In this document: piece by piece, positions 1 to 8,456 of the stretch | Layout of the letters: each line of letters opens with the position of its first letter | How positions within the stretch are numbered: the first letter of the stretch is position 1 | Source: JAFLCL01 sp964502175 | GTDB lineage: Bacteria > Myxococcota_A > Polyangia > Polyangiales > Sandaracinaceae | DNA: 64,000 bases | Direction of reading: 5' to 3' | Assembly (NCBI GenBank): GCA_964502175.1 | Contig: CAZCVE010000017.1 | Span: forward strand, 62,001-126,000 | The notes under the pieces: generated by a model | Seen by the model: only the letters and a program-made list of their open reading frames with translations | Told to the model about the DNA's origin: nothing | Database searches by the model: none | Program-made: the position numbers and the translations under genes

Positions 1-884
1 CCGAGCGCTTCGGCCATCGCATACGAGGCCTCGCCGATGATCGCCGCCGGACCGAGGTCTCCGAAGATGCCGAACACCATGCGATCTCGGTACATCACGA
101 GGCCGACCTGCCCGTGACGGATGCCGTGATCGGCGTAGCGGAAGCGGCTCGACGCGAGCGGGATCACGAGAAACGGCAGCGTGCTCGCGTCGAGCGGTCG
201 GCCCATCGAATCGACCGCGCTCGTCTCGGGCAGGTAGTACGGATCGGACATGCACTCGGCGCCGCGACCACCGTCGCAGTCGATGTCCATGTCGGCGTCC
301 CACCAGATCACGTCGTCGGTCTGACAGACGGGGATGCTCGAGGCGCCGCCCGAATCGCGCGCGTAGTCGCCGCCGATGCGCGCGCACGCGCCGAGACGCG
401 CGATCACGTCGGCCACCGTGTACGTGCCCATCGGACGCGGCGCGTCGAACATGCCCGCGTCGCCGCCGGGCAGACAGCACTGGATGTCGGCCGGTCCCGG
501 ACAGAGCCCGCGCACCGACATGCCCGAGCACATCGACATCGGCATGCACGTGCCCATGCGACCGCCCGACGTGCACGTGCCCCAGAACGCGTCGGTGCCG
601 CTGAACGCATCACCGCGCGTGAACGCGTCCATCGAGAACGCGTCCATGCCCGCCCACGCGTCGGGGCGCACCACGAACGCGTCGGGGAACGGCGCGTCGA
701 GGTCGGGCGCGTCGAAGCCGAAGTACGCGTCCGGCGTCACGACGGCCGCGTCGATCTCGGTGGGGTCCTCGTACGCGTCGACGCGCTCGCGCGGATCCAC
801 GTCTCCACCGCAGCCGCTCAGCGCGACGCCACAAGCGACGAGACCCGAGAAGACGTTTCCGCGCCGCGAGGACCGCTCGTGCAT
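1..884 (-). CDS. GH75 chitosanase-like lipoprotein (3' end outside window)
   Basis: Probable secreted chitosan-degrading enzyme anchored as a lipoprotein; about 294 codons are visible. The ATG (884-882) opens a short signal peptide ending in the lipobox ALSGC (Cys25). A linker of repeated DAF/DAP units follows to about residue 100, then a Cys-rich stretch and a globular part. That part holds MDIDCDGG and, near the window edge, GDLGPAAIIGEAS. In family GH75 a catalytic Asp and Glu lie nine residues apart in such a motif, and here the D of GDLG and the E of GEAS have that spacing. The call rests on these motifs by eye. The Asp-Ala linker is shared with other lipoproteins in this window. It is transcribed away from the kinase-like gene upstream (915-2282), with only a 30-bp gap. 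Confidence 0.6.
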   Translation of the reverse strand, partial: MHERSSRRGNVFSGLVACGVALSGCGGDVDPRERVDAYEDPTEIDAAVVTPDAYFGFDAPDLDAPFPDAFVVRPDAWAGMDAFSMDAFTRGDAFSGTDAFWGTCTSGGRMGTCMPMSMCSGMSVRGLCPGPADIQCCLPGGDAGMFDAPRPMGTYTVADVIARLGACARIGGDYARDSGGASSIPVCQTDDVIWWDADMDIDCDGGRGAECMSDPYYLPETSAVDSMGRPLDASTLPFLVIPLASSRFRYADHGIRHGQVGLVMYRDRMVFGIFGDLGPAAIIGEASYAMAEAL

Positions 885-914
885 CGGCACGACGATATCA
901 CCGCGAGGTGCGCG

Positions 915-2282
915 TCACGGCATCGCGGCGATCAGCGCCTCGACCTCTTCGATGTCGCCGCTCTCGGGATCGAGCTCGCGCGCCCGCGCGAGGTGCGACA
1001 CCGCCGAGGCTCGATCGCCGTGCTCGACGTCGAGGCGCGCCGCGTCGAGCTCGTCCTTCGCGAGATCCTCGATCTCGCGCTGCGACAGCTCGCGGAACGC
1101 GTCGGGCTCGGCGAACGCGTCGAGCGCTTCGGTCGTCGGCGCGTCCTGGCCCGCGTCGACCGAGTCTTCGGTGATCGTTCCTCCGCTCGAGGCGTCGCGA
1201 CGTGTGCGCGTCTGGCCGCCACCGTCGACGGCTGCGTCTTCGAGCGCCAGGCCCGCGTCGTCGGTGACCGCGACGAGGCCGAGGCTCGCGCCGATGCCGT
1301 CGAAGCCGCCGAGCGCCTGCACGGCCACGGCGCCGAGCGCGACCACACCGAGGAGCCCGAGCCAGATCCAGCCGCTGCGCTCACTCTTGGTTCGACCGAG
1401 GTCTGTGACGGGCTTCACGCGCGACGAGCGATCGCTCGGCGTGATCTTGCCCGCCGCGACCAGCGCGCCCTCGAGCGCCACGGCGAGGTCGCGCGCCGAG
1501 CCGAAGCGCTCGCGATCGTCCTTCGAGAGGCCACGCAGGATCACCTCGTCGATCGACGCAGGCAGCTCCACGTGCGCCGCCTCGGTGGGCGGGATCGGAT
1601 CGTCGTGGATCACCGCGTGCGCGACGGCGATCGCGTCGTCGCCCGGGAACGCGCGCGCGCCCGTCGACAGCTCGTAGAGCACGGCCGCGAACGAGAAGAG
1701 ATCGGTGCGCGGGCCGTAGCGTCCCTCGGAGAGCGTCTCGGGCGCGGCGTAGCAAGGCGTCCCGAGGAACTGCCCTTCTTTCGTGAGCGCCGCGTCGGGC
1801 ACGCGCGCGATGCCGAAGTCGGCGAGCTTCGCGCGCCCGTCTTCGCCGACCAGCACGTTGTCGGGCTTCACGTCGCGGTGGATGATCCCGGACGCGTGCG
1901 CCACGTCGAGCGCCTCGCCGAGCTGGTGCGCGAGCGACACGAGCTCGGACGCGGCGAGCGGGCCCTTCTCTCTCAGCACCTGCTTGAGCGATGGCCCCTT
2001 GATGTACTCGAGCACGAGGAACGGTCCGACCTCGGCGTCCTCGCCCACGTCGAAGACCTGCACGATCGACGGATGCGACAGGCGCCCGGCCGCGCGGGCC
2101 TCGTTGCGGAAGCGCTCGAGGAACCGCTTCTTCACGGCCTCCTCGAGGTCGAGATCCTTCACCGTCTTGATCGCGACCTTGCGATCGAGCGACGGATCGA
2201 CGCCCAGATACACCGACCCCATCGCGCCCTGCCCGAGCAGGCGCTCGATCCGATATCGGCCGATGGTCTCGGGCAATTTCAT
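915..2282 (-). CDS. Membrane-anchored Ser/Thr protein kinase (PknB/Hanks type)
   Basis: Eukaryote-like protein kinase, 455 aa. The start ATG (2282-2280) gives MKLPETIGRYRIERLLGQG, the usual beginning of a myxobacterial kinase; open frame further upstream lacks kinase homology. Visible motifs are the Gly-rich loop GQGAMG, the VAIK lysine, catalytic loop HRDVKPDN, DFG (ADFGIA) and the APE-like AAPE. After the kinase domain (to about residue 275) comes one membrane helix (WIWLGLLGVVALGAVAV, about 310-330). A short Asp-Ala-rich outer segment follows, then a TPR-like end (ELDAARLDVEHGDRASAV). It should phosphorylate cytosolic targets in response to an external or envelope cue. It is divergent from the glycosyltransferase gene, with a 217-bp gap that must hold both promoters. 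Confidence 0.93.
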   Translation of the reverse strand: MKLPETIGRYRIERLLGQGAMGSVYLGVDPSLDRKVAIKTVKDLDLEEAVKKRFLERFRNEARAAGRLSHPSIVQVFDVGEDAEVGPFLVLEYIKGPSLKQVLREKGPLAASELVSLAHQLGEALDVAHASGIIHRDVKPDNVLVGEDGRAKLADFGIARVPDAALTKEGQFLGTPCYAAPETLSEGRYGPRTDLFSFAAVLYELSTGARAFPGDDAIAVAHAVIHDDPIPPTEAAHVELPASIDEVILRGLSKDDRERFGSARDLAVALEGALVAAGKITPSDRSSRVKPVTDLGRTKSERSGWIWLGLLGVVALGAVAVQALGGFDGIGASLGLVAVTDDAGLALEDAAVDGGGQTRTRRDASSGGTITEDSVDAGQDAPTTEALDAFAEPDAFRELSQREIEDLAKDELDAARLDVEHGDRASAVSHLARARELDPESGDIEEVEALIAAMP

Positions 2283-2499
2283 GCGCGAACGAGGCGCTTC
2301 GATAGCACGAAGGCACGGGCGAATGCGCGATCCGTGCAAGACGCGCCGGCGCCGCGGCGGCCGCTGTGACCCTCGGTGCGTGCGCTCGTCCCAGGCACGC
2401 GTGGCTCGTCTCGTCTTCTGGAGGGTTCGTCGCGATGTTCTGAACCTCCACGCCGGGACATCGCAGAGGGAGCGACCTCGTGGCACGCTCCGGCCCTTC

Positions 2500-3546
2500 G
2501 TGCGCGCCACCCTCGTCATCCCCACGTACAAGCGCAGCCATCGCCTGCGCGCCCTCCTCTCCTGCTTGGCCGAACAGACCGGCGCGGGCCGTGTCGGCGA
2601 AGGCCTCGCGCGCGTGGTCGTGTGCGACGACGGCTCGCCCGACGACACCGCCGAGGTCGCGAAGAGCTTCGAGGGACGCCTGCCGCTCGTGTACCGCCAC
2701 CAGGCAGACCTGGGATTCCGCGCGGGACAGGCGCGGAACATGGGCATCGAGAGCGCGATCGGCGACATCGTGATCTTCGTCGACGACGACGTGGTGGTCT
2801 CGCCCCACTTCGTGAGCGCCCACCTCGAGGCGCACGAGGAGGGCTTCGCGAGGGGGACGCCGCGGCTCGTGATCGGGTACCGCCATCGGCGCTTCGGCGA
2901 TCCCTCCGCGCAGCCCAGCCTCGAGGAGATCCGCGCCGGCGAGCCCGACGATCGCGTCCCCGTGATCGGCGCCGAGGGCGAGACGGTCGGCACGAACGAC
3001 CGCCCGTGGATCTTCGTCTACTCGTGCAATTTCTCGGTGCCGCGCACCTCGAGCGAGCTCCACTTCGACGACGGCTTCGTGGGCTGGGGCCTCGAGGACA
3101 TCGACGCCGGCTATCGCCTCTGGCGCTCGGGCCTGACCGTGCACACCGCCCCGCGCGCCCGCGTGCTCCACATCGAGGACCCTGCGCCGCGGGATCCGTT
3201 CCGATGTGAAGAGCGGAGCCTGCCGCCCGTCTACGACACCTACGTGCGCAACGCGGTCTACTTCATGGACAAGCACCCGACCGACGCCGAGGTCCGCGCC
3301 TGGGTGCGCACGGACCTGCGCTGGTACATCCGCGACGCGGCGCGCGGCGCCTGGGTGAAGAACGGCTACGCGAACGACATCGAGGTGGTGCTCGGGCACT
3401 GCCGCGAAGAGCTCGCCGCCGCCGAACGCACGCCCCGACCGCACGTGATCCGCCCCTTCGAGCGCCACGTCGGCGCGTCGATCGAGAGCCCAACGGCTGA
3501 GAACACAGCGATCGAGACGATCGCGATCGAGAACGGCCCCGCATGA
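2500..3546 (+). CDS. Family 2 glycosyltransferase
   Basis: GT-A fold glycosyltransferase, about 348 aa. The nucleotide-sugar half shows VVCDDGSPDDT and IVIFVDDDVVV (the DxD-type metal site). The acceptor half carries GWGLEDIDAGYRL, typical of the galactosyltransferase/GalNAc-transferase C-terminal module. No ATG fits the start, so GTG at 2500 (VRATLVIPTYKR), just before the first beta strand, is chosen; the frame stays open upstream without homology. Its stop overlaps the next start by four bases (ATGA at 3543), so the two genes are translationally coupled. This suggests a shared task, possibly decorating a glycan or peptide. The sugar and acceptor are unknown. Confidence 0.85.
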   Translation: MRATLVIPTYKRSHRLRALLSCLAEQTGAGRVGEGLARVVVCDDGSPDDTAEVAKSFEGRLPLVYRHQADLGFRAGQARNMGIESAIGDIVIFVDDDVVVSPHFVSAHLEAHEEGFARGTPRLVIGYRHRRFGDPSAQPSLEEIRAGEPDDRVPVIGAEGETVGTNDRPWIFVYSCNFSVPRTSSELHFDDGFVGWGLEDIDAGYRLWRSGLTVHTAPRARVLHIEDPAPRDPFRCEERSLPPVYDTYVRNAVYFMDKHPTDAEVRAWVRTDLRWYIRDAARGAWVKNGYANDIEVVLGHCREELAAAERTPRPHVIRPFERHVGASIESPTAENTAIETIAIENGPA

Positions 3547-4616
3547 AGAAGCTCGACGTCCTCTCTCCGCTCCGCCCGCACCCTGCCCTCGAGCACGAGC
3601 TCGACGAGCTCGCGGTCGAGCTCACCGTCTACTGCAACCTCAAGTGCAAGATGTGCTCGGTGTGGGAGCTGAAGGAGCACGGCGTGCCCTTCGATCTCGC
3701 CATCAAGCTGCTCGATCAGGCGCGCGCGCTCGGTGCGCACACGTTCACGCCGTGCGGCGCCGAGTCGTTCATGCGCAAGGACTTCCTCGACATCGTCGAG
3801 CACGCGCACGCGATCGGCTTCACCACACAGGACATCGTGACCAACGGCACGATGATCACGGACGCGAACCTCGATCGCCTCGCGAAGTGTCGGTCGGTGT
3901 ACCTGCACATCTCGATCGACGGCCCCAAGGACGTGCACGACGACCTCCGCGGCGAGGGCAACTACGACAAGTCGGTGGAGTGCGCGAAGAAGTGCGTCGA
4001 GCGCGGCATCCGCGTCGGCCTCTCGGGCGTGCTCATGCGCGAGACGCTGCAGCACGGCTTCCACCTGCTGGATCTCGCGAAGTCGCTCAGCATCGACGAG
4101 GTCTCGTTCCAGCCGTTCCAGGAAGAGATCTCCGGCGGCGACAAGGACATCCCGCGCTTCACGCTGCTGCGGACTCCCAAGGAGCGCATCGCGCGTCAGC
4201 TCGCGGAGCTCACGGCGTACGCGAAGAAGATCGGCGTCGGCATCTTCACGGAGTCGATGTTCGGCGTGGTCCCCGACTACCTCGCGACAGGCAAGCGCCC
4301 GATCCCGCCGGGCGGTTGTTACCTGCCTTCGAAGTTCCTCCTCGTCGACTTCCGCGGCCACGTCTACCCGTGCTTCTTCATGCGCACGGACGGCGACCGC
4401 ATGGGCAACGTCTACGAAGACCAGATCACCGACCTCTGGCACGGCGTGCACCACAAGCAGCTCCAGGTCCTCGCCCTGAGCGAGCGCTGCCCAGGCTGCC
4501 TCGCAGCGTGCAGCGACGTCGACTCGTTCGCGGGCAAAGAAGAAGAGAAGGTCGTCTACGCCCCGGCCATCGGCCACTGGCGAGACGCCGAGAACTCTCC
4601 TCCGACCGCAGAGTGA
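3543..4616 (+). CDS. Radical SAM protein with SPASM-type C-terminal cluster
   Basis: Radical S-adenosylmethionine enzyme, 357 aa. The 4Fe-4S/SAM motif is CNLKCKMC (CxxxCxxC, about residues 31-38). Later motifs include FTPCGAES and TNGTMI. C-terminal cysteines (GGCYLP, YPCFF, RCPGCLAACSD) fit an auxiliary SPASM/twitch iron-sulfur site. The family includes peptide-modifying and sugar-modifying enzymes. The start overlaps the glycosyltransferase stop (ATGA), so they form one transcription unit. No small precursor peptide gene is visible nearby, so the substrate is not known. Confidence 0.88.
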   Translation: MKKLDVLSPLRPHPALEHELDELAVELTVYCNLKCKMCSVWELKEHGVPFDLAIKLLDQARALGAHTFTPCGAESFMRKDFLDIVEHAHAIGFTTQDIVTNGTMITDANLDRLAKCRSVYLHISIDGPKDVHDDLRGEGNYDKSVECAKKCVERGIRVGLSGVLMRETLQHGFHLLDLAKSLSIDEVSFQPFQEEISGGDKDIPRFTLLRTPKERIARQLAELTAYAKKIGVGIFTESMFGVVPDYLATGKRPIPPGGCYLPSKFLLVDFRGHVYPCFFMRTDGDRMGNVYEDQITDLWHGVHHKQLQVLALSERCPGCLAACSDVDSFAGKEEEKVVYAPAIGHWRDAENSPPTAE

Positions 4617-4647
4617 CAGCCCCGAGCGTTGCCTCTAGCCTCGACAC

Positions 4648-5766
4648 GTGCGGCGCGAACTCGGCCTCCCCTTTCTCCTCGCGAGCGTCCTCGTCGCGTG
4701 CACGCCGAGTCACACCCTGAACGCCGACGGCGGCTCGGACGCACCCGTCGACGCTGATGTCGTGACCTCCGAGGAGCGCGTTGCGATCGAGTACATCGAA
4801 GCCTCGTGCCGCGCGTGGATCGAGTGTCCCACTGGCCTCGAGCATGGCGAGTACGTGTACGCGCACGGCTACGAACAGTGCATGCGCGAGTACGGGCAGT
4901 ACTACATCGACTACCTCCGCTTCGAGCTTCGCAACGACACCCTCGAGGTCGACGCAACGGAGCTCGCGCGTTGCGAGACGATCCTCGCGACGGGCGCGTG
5001 CCCATCTCCCGCGGCGGCCACGTACTCTTGGTACTACCTGCCTTCCTGCGAATGGTGGGAGGTCTTCGTGCCCGCCCGACGCGTCGGACTGAACGCTCCG
5101 TGCGGGTTCGATCGCGCGACCTGCGACGACGGCCTCCAGTGTGGACTGTCATCCCGCTGCGGCCTCGTCTGCCTCGAGCGTTCCTTGGGCCAGCCCTGTG
5201 ACCCTCTGCGAAACGACTGTCAGCTGCCAGCCAGTTGCTCTCCCCGTGGGCTTTGTGAGGTGTATCCAACGGTGTTGCGAGGTGAAGGGCACGAGTGCGG
5301 CGTGAGGTGGGACGAGTTCGAACACGGCCTCTGTGAGCCCGGTACCTACTGCGCGGAGGACCCGGGCTTTCCGCACTGTGTGCGGATCCCGAGAGCTGGA
5401 GAGACCTGCCTGGACGGCCTCTGCGCACCGGGAACGTTCTGCGTGGCGGGCGCGTGCCGAGCCGGGCCGTTCGGAGAGGGCGAACCATGCGGCGACGCCC
5501 ATTGGGAAACGGACCCATGCGATCGCTCGAACGGGTTCGTGTGCAGGGACGGCCAGTGCGCTCGCGTGGGACGTGCGCTCGGTGATCCGTGCATCATCGA
5601 CTGTGACGACGGCCGCCAGTGCGTCAACGGCACCTGTATGGACCCGTCAGTCCGGCCGGAGCCACTGCCGGACGGGTCGCCGTGCACACCGTCGGATGCG
5701 TGCGCTTCATCTTGGTGCCAGCCCGAGACGGGGCTGTGCGGAGCGCCCACGCCGCCTTGCGAGTGA
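4648..5766 (+). CDS. Cys-rich lipoprotein of unknown function
   Basis: Predicted secreted lipoprotein, 372 aa, starting at GTG 4648 with signal LGLPFLLASVLVAC (Cys about residue 18). A DA-rich stretch (SDAPVDADV) follows. The body has many cysteine pairs in repeats such as GxxCxDGLQCGLSSRCG and LCEPGTYC, a pattern common in myxobacterial surface proteins. No enzyme domain was recognised. The GC bias is less strict than in the neighbours. It converges with the methyltransferase gene and the two stop codons abut exactly (TGATCA, 5764-5769). Confidence 0.75.
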   Translation: MRRELGLPFLLASVLVACTPSHTLNADGGSDAPVDADVVTSEERVAIEYIEASCRAWIECPTGLEHGEYVYAHGYEQCMREYGQYYIDYLRFELRNDTLEVDATELARCETILATGACPSPAAATYSWYYLPSCEWWEVFVPARRVGLNAPCGFDRATCDDGLQCGLSSRCGLVCLERSLGQPCDPLRNDCQLPASCSPRGLCEVYPTVLRGEGHECGVRWDEFEHGLCEPGTYCAEDPGFPHCVRIPRAGETCLDGLCAPGTFCVAGACRAGPFGEGEPCGDAHWETDPCDRSNGFVCRDGQCARVGRALGDPCIIDCDDGRQCVNGTCMDPSVRPEPLPDGSPCTPSDACASSWCQPETGLCGAPTPPCE

Positions 5767-6435
5767 TCAGACGACGCGAGGCGTCGCGAGGATCAATCGG
5801 TTCTGAGGGGTGATGTCCTCGGGGATCGTCTGCGTGTGCACGTCGTACGCGTTCGAGCGCAGCCGTGCGACGCGCGTCGCGTCGATCGCGAGCGGGATCG
5901 ACAGGAAGCCGAGCAGTCCGCCCGTGTCGCAGGTGTCTGCGTCGTGACAGCAGGGGAGGACGGCGACGCGAGCGCGGGCTGCGACCGCGCGTGAGAGCAC
6001 CACGTCCGTCAGCGCGCCGCAGGCGTGCACCGAGACGACGAGATCCTCGGCGTCGATCGCGCGATCGGCGAGTGACTCGGTACGTCGCTCGACGCGACCC
6101 GCGAGACGGGGCCACTCCGTCGTGAGCGCGTCCGCGAGCGTCGAGGCGCTCGGCGGGGACTTCGTGTCGATCGCGATCGCAGCCGGGCTCGAGTCGTCGA
6201 GGAGCAGGAGCAACCACGCCACGAGACCATGGCCCGCCGCGAGCTCGACGACGCGATGACCGCGCACGCGTCGTCGCACGCGACGCGCGACCTCCCAGCT
6301 CTCGTAGAGCTCCTTGCGCGGCAAGCACTCGGCGCTCGCCACCACCCGCGCGACGCGATCGAAGAGCGACGTGCCCGCGAAGCGATCGAGATCGTGACGG
6401 GTCACGATCGCCTTGCTGTGCTTGTCGAAGCGCAC
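5767..6435 (-). CDS. SAM-dependent methyltransferase (Methyltransf_32-like)
   Basis: Class I methyltransferase, 222 aa. The SAM-binding motif I is VVELAAGHGLVAW (about residues 62-74), and the acidic end of strand 2 is AIAIDTK. A downstream motif VSVHACGALTD plus VLPCCHD matches the METTL25/Methyltransf_32 group. The acceptor is unknown. The gene sits 6 bp after the stop of the lipoprotein gene 6442-8349, so they are probably co-transcribed. No signal peptide is present, so it is cytosolic. Confidence 0.75.
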   Translation of the reverse strand: MRFDKHSKAIVTRHDLDRFAGTSLFDRVARVVASAECLPRKELYESWEVARRVRRRVRGHRVVELAAGHGLVAWLLLLLDDSSPAAIAIDTKSPPSASTLADALTTEWPRLAGRVERRTESLADRAIDAEDLVVSVHACGALTDVVLSRAVAARARVAVLPCCHDADTCDTGGLLGFLSIPLAIDATRVARLRSNAYDVHTQTIPEDITPQNRLILATPRVV

Positions 6436-6441
6436 GTGCCG

Positions 6442-8349
6442 CTACTCGAGTCGCACGATGAAGCGCGCGTCCGTGGCCGCACCGAGCACGGTGCCGTCGC
6501 GTCCGTCGACGCCGTCGTGGTGCAGGCCTGCGGCCCAGATGGTGCCGTCGGGCTCCGTCGTGATGCCGAGGAACTCATCGTTGATCGCTGGGCCCGACGA
6601 CGTGGCTTGCACGACCCAGGCTGGCTGACCGTTCGCACCAAGGCCCACCAGCGCGCCGTCCATGTCGCCGTTCGTCGCGAACGGCAGGCCGAAGATCTGG
6701 TCGCTGCCGGATCTCACCTCGCCCGCGAGCAGCACGGTGCCGCTCGGGTGCGTGTGGAGCTCCCATGCGATCGCGTCGCTCGAGCTCACGCGGAGGCGAT
6801 CGGTCGAGACCTCGCCCGCGGCCCCGAGGGTCGCGATCACCATCGGACGGCCAGACCAGGACGCAGCGTACGCGCCCGCTCCGTTCTCGATCTCGGTGAG
6901 ACACTCCGTCGAGGGCGACAGCGACGACGCGAAGTAGAAGCCGCTCGGCGCCGAGGTGAGCGCGACGTGGTCGTAGCAGGTCGGATCGACGACCGAGGGC
7001 GTGCTCACGTTGCGACGCGCCGCGAGCAGACGCTCCGACCAGAGCAGACGGCCCGTCGCGTCGAGGCGCGCGACGGTCATCGTGTCGGCGCCGAGCGGAT
7101 CGTGGATCCGGTCGAGCCCCTCGAGCACGGCGGTGTGTCGGAACGCGGCGTAGAGCCCGCCCGCGCCGTCGGGCGCGCAGTACGAATCGTGCGTCGAAGA
7201 GACCCAGCGCAGGACGCGCACGTCCTCGAGCCCCGCCGCGCCCAAGCGTGCTCGGAGGATCACGCCACCCGAGCCCGCGGCCAACGTGCCTTCCGCTGCG
7301 GGCCCCAGCGCCAACACGGTGCCGTCGAGCATGATCGTGGCGGCCTCGGTCACGCGACACGTGAGCGCGATCTCGTCGCCGCCGAGCGAGCACACGCCGC
7401 ACGACGTCTGCGAGACGTCACCCATCGAGGGACGTGCCCACAACATCTGCTGCCAGCGCATCACGCCGTCGGCCCCGTACCAGACGATCGCGCGCGCCTT
7501 GGAGCCGCTCGCGAGCTCGGTCGGTCGCGCCAGCGTGGTCGTCGCAGGGAACGCCATCGTGACCGGCGTGTCCCCGACGGGCGCCTGCATCACGAAGCCA
7601 TCCCCCACCGGCAAGGGTCGCGTCGGGTTCCCATCGACCGAGCCCGACCAACGCGTGGTGAGCGTCGTGCCGTCGAAGGTGCGAGCTTCGATCTGCGAGC
7701 CTCCCTCATCCGTCGTGAACACCTGCGACGTCACGACGAACGTTCCGTCCGACAGACGCACGAGCGAACGGACGTCCCACCCCACGCTGTGTTCGAAGGC
7801 ACGTGCGCCCATCGGCGCCGCGAGCGTCGGGACCGACGCGTCGGCGATCGAGCCCGCGTCGGGGATCTCATCACCCGGCTGCACGACGGTGAGCGATCCG
7901 GGGTCGAGATCCGCGGACACGCACGCGCCGCTCGCGTCGCACGTCTCGTCGGGATCGCAGAGCACGCCCTCGCATCGTCGCGCGAGAAAGACCGGCACGC
8001 GCAGCGCGACCGCGGGCAGGAAGCCGGTGCGCAGCCGCTGCGTCACGCGGGCCACGCCGCGCGCGTCTCGACCCACCACCTCGATCTCGACCCGACGACC
8101 GCGCTCCCCATTCGGCGGTGTCACACCGAACGAGAAGGGCAGCGCGGTGCGAGAGAGATCGAAGCCTCGTGGCTCCACCGGACGAAGATCATCGATCTCG
8201 TGAACGTCGACCTCCACCGCTGTCAGCACGCCGCGCGCGAAGTCCGAATCGACCACCACGACGAGCTGCGACGGTGTGCGCTCGCAGCCGCAGGTGGCGA
8301 TCGCCGCGAGGGTGAGGAGCGGGCCCGACCATCGCCACGCCATCGACAT
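6442..8349 (-). CDS. Large lipoprotein with propeller-like repeats
   Basis: Predicted lipoprotein, 635 aa. Signal LLTLAAIATCGC has its lipobox Cys near residue 20-22. The start is ATG 8349 (MSMAW) or the second ATG two codons later. An EGF-like Cys segment (CEGVLCDPDETCDASGACV) follows at about 125. The rest has repeated WSGS, LLWSERL, WQQM and PAWVVQ motifs, typical of beta-propeller surface proteins that log or bind ligands. No catalytic site was recognised. It is the upstream partner of the methyltransferase gene. Confidence 0.75.
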   Translation of the reverse strand: MSMAWRWSGPLLTLAAIATCGCERTPSQLVVVVDSDFARGVLTAVEVDVHEIDDLRPVEPRGFDLSRTALPFSFGVTPPNGERGRRVEIEVVGRDARGVARVTQRLRTGFLPAVALRVPVFLARRCEGVLCDPDETCDASGACVSADLDPGSLTVVQPGDEIPDAGSIADASVPTLAAPMGARAFEHSVGWDVRSLVRLSDGTFVVTSQVFTTDEGGSQIEARTFDGTTLTTRWSGSVDGNPTRPLPVGDGFVMQAPVGDTPVTMAFPATTTLARPTELASGSKARAIVWYGADGVMRWQQMLWARPSMGDVSQTSCGVCSLGGDEIALTCRVTEAATIMLDGTVLALGPAAEGTLAAGSGGVILRARLGAAGLEDVRVLRWVSSTHDSYCAPDGAGGLYAAFRHTAVLEGLDRIHDPLGADTMTVARLDATGRLLWSERLLAARRNVSTPSVVDPTCYDHVALTSAPSGFYFASSLSPSTECLTEIENGAGAYAASWSGRPMVIATLGAAGEVSTDRLRVSSSDAIAWELHTHPSGTVLLAGEVRSGSDQIFGLPFATNGDMDGALVGLGANGQPAWVVQATSSGPAINDEFLGITTEPDGTIWAAGLHHDGVDGRDGTVLGAATDARFIVRLE

Positions 8350-8456
8350 GCGAGCGACCCTGTCAGCGCCCGTGCCGTCGCGTCAACGCCTCACATCGAC
8401 CCTTCGCGCTCGGGGGCTCCCCTCGGCCGACCCCACGTGCCACGCTGCGTTCCTCC

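Noticed and set aside
2500..3546. Upstream extension of the glycosyltransferase to 1783
   Set aside because: The extension is antisense to the kinase gene and has no glycosyltransferase features.
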